This document shows, piece after piece, positions 6,460-11,226 of a stretch of 11,226 nucleotides of DNA (its first letter is position 1; every line of letters begins with the position of its first letter). Made by a program: the position numbers and the translations under genes. This DNA comes from Synechococcaceae bacterium Bin_79_3 (GTDB lineage: Bacteria; Cyanobacteriota; Cyanobacteriia; PCC-6307; Cyanobiaceae): assembly GCA_009914645.1 (NCBI GenBank), contig VFLB01000122.1, positions 1-11,226 of the forward strand, in the 5' to 3' direction. The notes beneath the pieces were generated by a model that did not search any database, had not been told where the DNA came from, and worked only from the letters and a program-made list of their open reading frames with translations.

Positions 6460-7506
6460 TTGCCAAAATTGGCTCAATTTGATTTGCAGCTTGATGCTTT
6501 GCTACGGGCGGCGATAACTGTTGTTGTAGCCATTGGGCTATGGCTGGGCCAGGTTTTACCTGCTGCCGCAGCTGACTTACAAGAAGTTGCCCCCCCCGGA
6601 GCGGCTCAACAGTTGGCTCAAGCCTTGGCTCAACACAAGCCTCAGCTGAAATTACTGGCGCCTGCAAATGGCAGTTCACTGGCTGATGGTGAGTGGAACT
6701 TGGAGCTAGAGCTTGAGGATTGGCCCCTAGTACATAGAGACGATTTAGGTCCAGGGCCCCATTTGGTAATTCAAATAGATAACGAAGCGCCCCTACGGAT
6801 TTTTGAGGCCACAGCTGGAAGCAGCCATTTGAAAATCCCTATGGCTGAACTAAGCCCCGGCAGCCACTCAGTTACTGCCTTCGCCGCACTGCCTTGGGGG
6901 GAAGCAGTGGCTGATCGCCGGGCTCGGGCCAATTGGCGTTTTCAACGACTTGCCGCCAATCCCCAGGCCTTGCCTGCACTTAATAGTGCTCAACTTGTAG
7001 CAGTGCCTTCACCTGCTTTAACGGCTGGAGCCCCAGTGCCGATCAATTGGTTCCTAATCAATGCCCCCTTGCAAAATTTGAGGCCAGACGACGCCCATTG
7101 GCGCTTAAAACTCAGCCTTGACGGCGCCACAAGCGTTTTGCAGCAGGAGGATTCCCTTTGGCTCAGCCCACTTACAGCAGGGAGTCATGCCCTCAGCCTT
7201 GAATTACTTGATGGCAATGGTGCGCCTCTCGGGGCCCCTTTCAACAGCTTGGTGCGGGAATTGCAAGTGGAACCCAAAAGCGTTGCCACAGCTGCAATGT
7301 TCAGAAGCCATCTAGAGGATGAGGAAATAGAAGCTTTGCTAAACCCCAACTACAGCTCAACTCTCACTCAATCAGAACCACAACCAGAACCAGAGCTAGT
7401 GCAAGATCTAGAGCTAGAGCAAGAACCAGAACCTGAGCTTGAATTGGAGCCAGAACAAGAACCACAATCAGAACCAGAGCCTGAAACCATCGAAGTGGAA
7501 ATCTGA
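6460..7506 (+). CDS. Exported protein of unknown function, two sandwich-like modules and acidic tail
   Basis: I do not recognise a named family, although similar proteins beside psaA in picocyanobacteria seem familiar. The frame is open from 6415 with no ATG or GTG near the front. I use TTG at 6460 (348 residues); TTG at 6469, 6484 or 6499 are alternatives, and 6499 would give a classic MLRAAITVVVAIGLWLG signal peptide. No start has a good ribosome site. The hydrophobic stretch (about 17-34) followed by PAAAAD points to Sec export. Two modules follow, about 61-168 and 175-272. Each begins with a proline-containing strand (LLAPANGSSL, VAVPSPALTA) and ends with a GSH-containing strand (SPGSHSVTAFAALPWGEAV, TAGSHALSLELLDGNGAPL), suggesting tandem Ig-like beta-sandwiches. 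The last 44 residues are almost all Glu, Pro, Gln and Leu (17 Glu). The stop overlaps the next ATG by one base. A periplasmic binding or scaffold role is only a guess. Confidence 0.8.
   Translation: MPKLAQFDLQLDALLRAAITVVVAIGLWLGQVLPAAAADLQEVAPPGAAQQLAQALAQHKPQLKLLAPANGSSLADGEWNLELELEDWPLVHRDDLGPGPHLVIQIDNEAPLRIFEATAGSSHLKIPMAELSPGSHSVTAFAALPWGEAVADRRARANWRFQRLAANPQALPALNSAQLVAVPSPALTAGAPVPINWFLINAPLQNLRPDDAHWRLKLSLDGATSVLQQEDSLWLSPLTAGSHALSLELLDGNGAPLGAPFNSLVRELQVEPKSVATAAMFRSHLEDEEIEALLNPNYSSTLTQSEPQPEPELVQDLELEQEPEPELELEPEQEPQSEPEPETIEVEI
7372..7494 (+). repeat. Low-complexity GAACCA-type repeat encoding the acidic tail
   Basis: About 120 bases at the 3' end of the exported-protein gene consist of shuffled GAACCA, GAGCTA and CAAGAACCA units. 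They encode alternating Glu-Pro, Glu-Leu and Gln-Glu. Such tracts can lengthen or shorten by slippage in multiples of six bases without breaking the frame. Confidence 0.7.
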
Positions 7507-9293
7507 TGCAACTGGGGATCTGCGCTAGCCAGGAAGGCTTCAAACAGCTTGAACCACTGCTGAATTGCTCTGAACTAGAAGCAATTTTGGTGCCAAACCA
7601 CCTCCTTGATGAAAAACGGCCGCAACTGCTTGCCAGCAGCCAATTAAGCAAGCTATGGCCCGATATTGAATTACTGCTAGGTGCCATGGCTGCTGGTGCT
7701 TTGATCCGTTTAATCGCACCATTGCTGCAAACCAAAAATATCGATCCAGCTGTGCTGCTACTCAGCGGCAACGGCCAACAGCTAATACCTTTACTAGGTG
7801 GACATGCAGCTGGTGGTGATCGTTATGCCAATAGGCTTGCGCCCTTACTTCAAGCCAGCGTTCTAACAACGGGTTTCAGCAGCAGTAATGGCCGCATTGG
7901 CTTAGATAATTGGGGTTTTGCCTGGGGTTGGCAAAAGGGCCAAGGCCTCTGGGATGAACTGATGAAAAAAGCAGCTCGTAATGAGGTGGTGCTTATTGCT
8001 CAGAATTCAGGCGAACCCTTAGCCCTAGCGAGCCTTAAGGCCAGTGGTGTTCCGATACAAGCTGCTGAAAGTGAAGACGAAGCTGAGTTGCTGGTTAGTG
8101 CAAACCTTGGCCCTGGCTGCCGCTGGCATCCACCAGTGCTCTGGCTTGGTATTGGTTGTGAACGAAATAGCAATTTCTTGTTGTTGCAAAAAGCGGTAAG
8201 TCAAGCCATTAGCCAAGCAAATTTGGCAGAAGCAGCAGTAGCTGGTATTGCAAGCCTTGATCTAAAAGCCGACGAACCGGCGTTACTTGCTTTGGCCGCT
8301 GGGCGCCAATGGCCATTGCGATTTTTTCGCGCAGAAGCCCTCGCTCCAATCAAAGTGCCCAACCCATCTGCAGCAGTAGCAAAGGAGGTGGGGACAGCCA
8401 GTGTGGCGGAAGCGGCGGCTTTGGCGGCAGCAGGCCCCGGCGCTGAATTGATAGCAGCTAAAGCGATCTTCCATGGCGCCCCCGGAGAAGGGGCCGTAAC
8501 TGTTGCGATCGCAAAAGCCGCCGCGGCCTGGGCGCCGCAACGAGGCAGTTTGCACCTGGTGGGTGCAGGGCCCGGTTGCATTGAACAACTCACTGGCGCA
8601 GCCCGCAGTGCCCTTGCAGCAGCGCAGGTTTGGGTGGGCTACAGCCTTTATCTGGATTTACTAGAACCATTACGCCGCATGGATCAAGCCAGGCTGGAAG
8701 GCCAGCTCACCCAAGAGCGGCAACGCTGCCAAGAGGCTTTGGCATTGGCCTGCCAAGGCGTAGCAGTGGCGTTAATTTCGAGCGGCGAGAGTGGCATGTA
8801 TGGCATGGCAGGCCTGGCCTTGGAGGAATGGCTGCAATTGCCAGAACAAGAACGGCCTTTATTCAATGTGCACCCGGGCATTTCTGCCTTCCAAATGGCA
8901 GCGGCACGGCTTGGTGCACCTTTAATGCACGACCTTTGCACCGTGAGCCTTAGCGATCGGCTTACCCCTTGGGCGGTAATTGAAAAACGGCTTCAAGCAG
9001 CTGCTATCGGTGATTTTGTGGTGGCCCTTTACAACCCCCGCTCCCAAGGACGATCCTGGCAACTGGCCCGAGCTCTTGAGCTACTACTGGAGCAAAGGGA
9101 TCCCGCAACACCCACTGCAATTTGCCGGCAGCTGGGGCGCACCGATGAAGCAATAAGCCTGCATCAGCTAGCAAAATTGCCAGTAGCCCAAGTTGATATG
9201 TTCAGTTTGATATTAATTGGAAATAGCAGCACTAAAACTCAATCAGGCCTGATGCTCACGCCCAGGGGTTACCCGGGGGCGGAATTAAGTTAA
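7506..9293 (+). CDS. cobJ: Fused cobalt-precorrin-5A hydrolase / precorrin-3B C17-methyltransferase (CbiG-CobJ)
   Basis: This is a bifunctional enzyme of corrin-ring synthesis in the cytoplasm. The CobJ/CbiH part contracts the ring and methylates C17 using S-adenosylmethionine; the CbiG part opens the delta-lactone of cobalt-precorrin-5A. Residues 1-340 are CbiG-like, with GAMAAGALIRLIAPLLQTKNIDPAV (59-83), LLGGHAAGGDRYANRLA (96-112), GIGCERN (215-221) and the C-terminal SLDLKADE...AIFHGAPGEGAVTVAIA region. Residues 347-590 are a tetrapyrrole methylase with the SAM-binding LVGAGPG (351-357), SSGESGMYGMA (425-435), NVHPGISAFQMAAARLGAPLMHD (454-476) and YNPRSQGR (509-516). A short Ala-rich linker (~335-345) joins them. 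Fusions of this kind are known in cyanobacteria. The full length is 595 residues. ATG at 7506 overlaps the upstream TGA (TGATG), so translation is probably coupled to the exported-protein gene. No terminator follows before lipA. Confidence 0.96.
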   Translation: MQLGICASQEGFKQLEPLLNCSELEAILVPNHLLDEKRPQLLASSQLSKLWPDIELLLGAMAAGALIRLIAPLLQTKNIDPAVLLLSGNGQQLIPLLGGHAAGGDRYANRLAPLLQASVLTTGFSSSNGRIGLDNWGFAWGWQKGQGLWDELMKKAARNEVVLIAQNSGEPLALASLKASGVPIQAAESEDEAELLVSANLGPGCRWHPPVLWLGIGCERNSNFLLLQKAVSQAISQANLAEAAVAGIASLDLKADEPALLALAAGRQWPLRFFRAEALAPIKVPNPSAAVAKEVGTASVAEAAALAAAGPGAELIAAKAIFHGAPGEGAVTVAIAKAAAAWAPQRGSLHLVGAGPGCIEQLTGAARSALAAAQVWVGYSLYLDLLEPLRRMDQARLEGQLTQERQRCQEALALACQGVAVALISSGESGMYGMAGLALEEWLQLPEQERPLFNVHPGISAFQMAAARLGAPLMHDLCTVSLSDRLTPWAVIEKRLQAAAIGDFVVALYNPRSQGRSWQLARALELLLEQRDPATPTAICRQLGRTDEAISLHQLAKLPVAQVDMFSLILIGNSSTKTQSGLMLTPRGYPGAELS

Positions 9294-9321
9294 TCGGGAT
9301 GACAGGATTCGAACCTGCGCC
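9294..9321 (-). pseudogene. Orphan 3' end of a tRNA gene (T arm and 3' acceptor strand, tRNA-Pro-like)
   Basis: On the minus strand these 28 bases read as a T arm (stem GCAGG/CCTGT with a G-T pair, loop TTCGAAT), then acceptor strand CATCCCG and discriminator A. CATCCCG would pair with a 5' CGGGATG, which fits bacterial tRNA-Pro(UGG), but identity from this piece alone is inference. Beyond the T arm, on the minus strand, there is no anticodon arm, D arm or 5' acceptor strand: the sequence runs through a short AT-rich stretch (9322-9342) into lipA. The fragment begins on the base right after the cobJ stop codon. It could be the remains of a deleted tRNA gene, a tRNA-type attachment site copy, or an untranslated structured element. 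Confidence 0.7.
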
Positions 9322-9342
9322 ATATCCAGATATTCTGATCTC

Positions 9343-9350
9343 AGGAAAAG
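9343..9350 (+). promoter_or_regulatory. lipA ribosome binding site deciding a TTG start
   Basis: AGGAAAAG lies directly before the start region, with AGGA seven bases ahead of TTG at 9354 and ten ahead of TTG at 9357. The frame is closed by TGA at 9336-9338, so no upstream ATG or GTG is possible. The site supports a TTG start at 9354. Confidence 0.65.
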
Positions 9351-9353
9351 ATT

Positions 9354-10223
9354 TTGTTGAAACCCCCCTGGTTACGAGTTAAAGCCCCCCAACGGGAGCG
9401 GATTGGAGAGGTGGCAGATCTACTGCTGGATCTCAAATTAAACACCGTATGCCAAGAGGCAAGTTGTCCAAATATTGGTGAATGCTTCGCGGCTGGAACT
9501 GCCACATTTTTAATAATGGGTCCTGGTTGCACTAGGGCATGCCCTTATTGCGATATCGACTTTGACAAAAGTGTGCGAGAGCTTGATCCCACAGAACCGC
9601 AACGGTTAGGAGAAGCAGTTGAACGCTTAAACCTCAGCCATGTGGTAATCACTTCAGTAAATCGAGACGACTTAATCGATGGGGGTGCTAGTCAATTTGT
9701 GGCTTGCATTAATCAGGTTCGCCAGCGCAGCCCACATACCACGATCGAACTGTTGATCCCTGATTTTTGCGGCAATTGGGATGCCCTTGCAACAGTGATG
9801 GCGGCAGCCCCCGAAGTGCTAAATCACAACATCGAAACGGTGCCTCGGCTTTATAAAAAAGCCAGGCCCCAAGGTTTATTCGAGCGCTCGCTTGAGCTAC
9901 TGCAACGGGTGCATCAAGGCTGGCCACGCGCTTACACAAAATCAGGCTTAATGGTGGGATTAGGTGAAACAGATGATGAGGTACTTGAGGTATTAAGCAA
10001 CCTCAGCTCCCGCCATGTAGACATCATTACTATTGGCCAATACTTATCTCCTAGCCCAAAACATTTAGCGGTAGATCGCTATCCCACCCCAGGGCAATTT
10101 GATCAGTTTCGTATTTACGGAGAGGAGAAACTTGGCTTCCTTCAAGTGGTGAGCAGCCCCCTAACCCGCAGTAGTTACCACGCCGGTGAAGTGCAAAAAC
10201 TTATGGCGAAATACCCACGCTAA
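9354..10223 (+). CDS. lipA: Lipoyl synthase (LipA), radical SAM enzyme
   Basis: LipA inserts two sulfur atoms into the octanoyl chain carried on lipoyl domains of enzymes such as pyruvate dehydrogenase and the glycine cleavage H protein. The 289-residue product has the auxiliary iron-sulfur motif CX4CX5C (C33, C38, C44, in [15 protein letters not shown]). It also has the radical SAM motif CX3CX2C (C59, C63, C66, in [13 protein letters not shown]) and the C-terminal RSSYHA (272-277), whose serine is known to bind the auxiliary cluster. The start is TTG at 9354: [12 protein letters not shown] matches the family N-terminus, a ribosome site precedes it, and a stop at 9336 excludes anything earlier. 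It follows cobJ by 60 bases with no terminator, so shared transcription is plausible. Its TAA stop overlaps the end of the converging glutamate synthase gene by four bases. Confidence 0.97.
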   Translation: MLKPPWLRVKAPQRERIGEVADLLLDLKLNTVCQEASCPNIGECFAAGTATFLIMGPGCTRACPYCDIDFDKSVRELDPTEPQRLGEAVERLNLSHVVITSVNRDDLIDGGASQFVACINQVRQRSPHTTIELLIPDFCGNWDALATVMAAAPEVLNHNIETVPRLYKKARPQGLFERSLELLQRVHQGWPRAYTKSGLMVGLGETDDEVLEVLSNLSSRHVDIITIGQYLSPSPKHLAVDRYPTPGQFDQFRIYGEEKLGFLQVVSSPLTRSSYHAGEVQKLMAKYPR

Positions 10224-11226
10224 ATAGGGGTTACAAGCACCTTGAAACGTGTTTTCCAATTACTCCAATCGGCAAGAATCGCAGCTGCTTTTGTGCTGCC
10301 AGTGGCAACTTGATGGGCCTTAAGCAAAGGCAACAGGATCATTTCCTGTTCGGGGGTTGCAAGTGATTCAAGGCTCACAATTTCCTGATTAACCCTGTTT
10401 ACTAAGCCTCCCTCTTCATCAAGGATGAAGGCCACACCACCTGTCATGCCGGCGGCCACATTGCGACCAGTGCGGCCAAGCACCACAATCACACCACCTG
10501 TCATGTATTCGCAGCAGTGATCGCCTGCCCCTTCCACCACTGCCACCGCCCCACTATTGCGAACACCAAAACGTTCACCGGCGCAGCCCAGGGCAAATAA
10601 CTCTCCGCCAGTGGCCCCATAAAGACAGGTATTACCAAGGATCACCTGCTGGCCAGGATCTTTCACTCCGGCTGGTGGCACCACTGTGAGGCGTCCGCCA
10701 TTAAGACCTTTTCCTACGTAGTCGTTTGCTTCTCCCACTAGGTGCAACTTCATGCCTTGCAGCACAAAAGCACCAAAACTTTGTCCTGCGGCACCATTGA
10801 AATTAAGTTCTAATTCGCCGTTGAAACCTTTATTGCCGTGGCGCGCTGCTATTTCTCCAGATAGGCGAGCGCCAACGCTGCGATCAGTATTCACAATGGC
10901 CAAATTTCGACTGATTTTGCTGTGCCCCTCGATCGCAGCCATTACCTCAACATCAGCCAACAATTGATCTTCTAAAACTGGGCCATTGCTGTGGGCAATC
11001 GCAGCATGTTGCAACCAGCTGCGATCAAGCGCTGCAGGAATTGGTTCTAACAAGCAGGAGAGATCTAGGGAGGCTGTTTTAGCTAGCTGCACTCTCCGGG
11101 GTTGCAACAAATCACTGCGGCCAATTAAATCCTCAAGGCGAGCTACACCGAGAACACTGAGTAATTGCCGCACCTCCTCCGCCACATAAAGGAAGAAATT
11201 AACTACGTGTTCAGGTACACCGGGGA
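10220..11226 (-). CDS. gltB: Glutamate synthase large subunit / ferredoxin-dependent GOGAT, C-terminal part
   Basis: The enzyme makes two glutamates from glutamine and 2-oxoglutarate and is the second step of ammonium assimilation. In picocyanobacteria it is usually the ferredoxin-dependent form, glsF; the electron donor cannot be shown from this part. The frame runs off the right edge, leaving about 335 of roughly 1,500 residues. The visible start, [21 protein letters not shown], is the end of the synthase (FMN) domain. It is followed by the GXGXG beta-helix domain with [52 protein letters not shown] and [22 protein letters not shown] at 11183-11185 is internal, not a start, because the upstream codons are conserved family sequence. 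The iron-sulfur cysteines and glutaminase domain lie outside the window. It ends in TAG at 10220-10222, overlapping lipA tail to tail. Confidence 0.96.
   Translation of the reverse strand, partial: PGVPEHVVNFFLYVAEEVRQLLSVLGVARLEDLIGRSDLLQPRRVQLAKTASLDLSCLLEPIPAALDRSWLQHAAIAHSNGPVLEDQLLADVEVMAAIEGHSKISRNLAIVNTDRSVGARLSGEIAARHGNKGFNGELELNFNGAAGQSFGAFVLQGMKLHLVGEANDYVGKGLNGGRLTVVPPAGVKDPGQQVILGNTCLYGATGGELFALGCAGERFGVRNSGAVAVVEGAGDHCCEYMTGGVIVVLGRTGRNVAAGMTGGVAFILDEEGGLVNRVNQEIVSLESLATPEQEMILLPLLKAHQVATGSTKAAAILADWSNWKTRFKVLVTPI

Noticed and set aside
8515..8522. HIP1 octamer GCGATCGC inside cbiG-cobJ
   Set aside because: I noticed only this one copy. A single copy in 11 kb is not enrichment and carries no information on function here.
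9294..9353. Complete tRNA gene or two-piece tmRNA between cobJ and lipA
   Set aside because: Only the T arm and 3' acceptor strand can be folded. No anticodon or D arm is present, and the acceptor CATCCCG does not resemble the tmRNA end.

Overview
The window comes from a cyanobacterium, most likely a picocyanobacterium of the Synechococcus/Cyanobium/Prochlorococcus lineage. It carries psaA-psaB in tandem. PsaA is 767 residues long and has a lumenal-loop insertion that I recall from this group (older model forms are about 750). The fused CbiG-CobJ corrin-ring protein and the cyanobacterial lipoyl synthase fit as well. Moderate G+C and many A/T-ending codons argue against the most GC-rich Cyanobium strains. 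Genus-level placement is inference.

Layout, left to right. (1) Bases 1-1354 (+) hold the C-terminal part of an RND (HAE1/AcrB-type) efflux pump whose start lies outside the window. (2) A short AT-rich gap ends in a strong, nearly symmetrical hairpin terminator (1534-1563) that can serve both the pump gene and psaB, which converge on it. (3) psaB (1582-3792) and psaA (3817-6120) lie on the minus strand, 24 bases apart, and form the photosystem I core operon transcribed leftward. (4) The divergent gap 6121-6459 contains a GC-rich psaA leader, candidate psaA promoters and four perfect inverted repeats. (5) On the plus strand follow an exported protein of unknown function with two sandwich-like modules and an acidic tail (6460-7506), a one-base overlap into cbiG-cobJ (7506-9293), and lipA (9354-10223). 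A 28-base tRNA 3'-end fragment in the opposite orientation sits directly after the cobJ stop codon. (6) The C-terminal part of glutamate synthase (minus strand, 10220-11226, start outside the window) converges on lipA, and the two coding ends overlap by four bases.

Functionally this is mostly core metabolism: the photosystem I reaction centre, corrinoid synthesis, lipoate synthesis and ammonium assimilation. I see no CRISPR array, insertion sequence, defence gene or prophage. No gene here looks like a new multi-gene system. The parts least explained by known biology are the exported two-module protein coupled to a cobalamin gene, the inverted-repeat cluster between it and psaA, and the orphan tRNA end.
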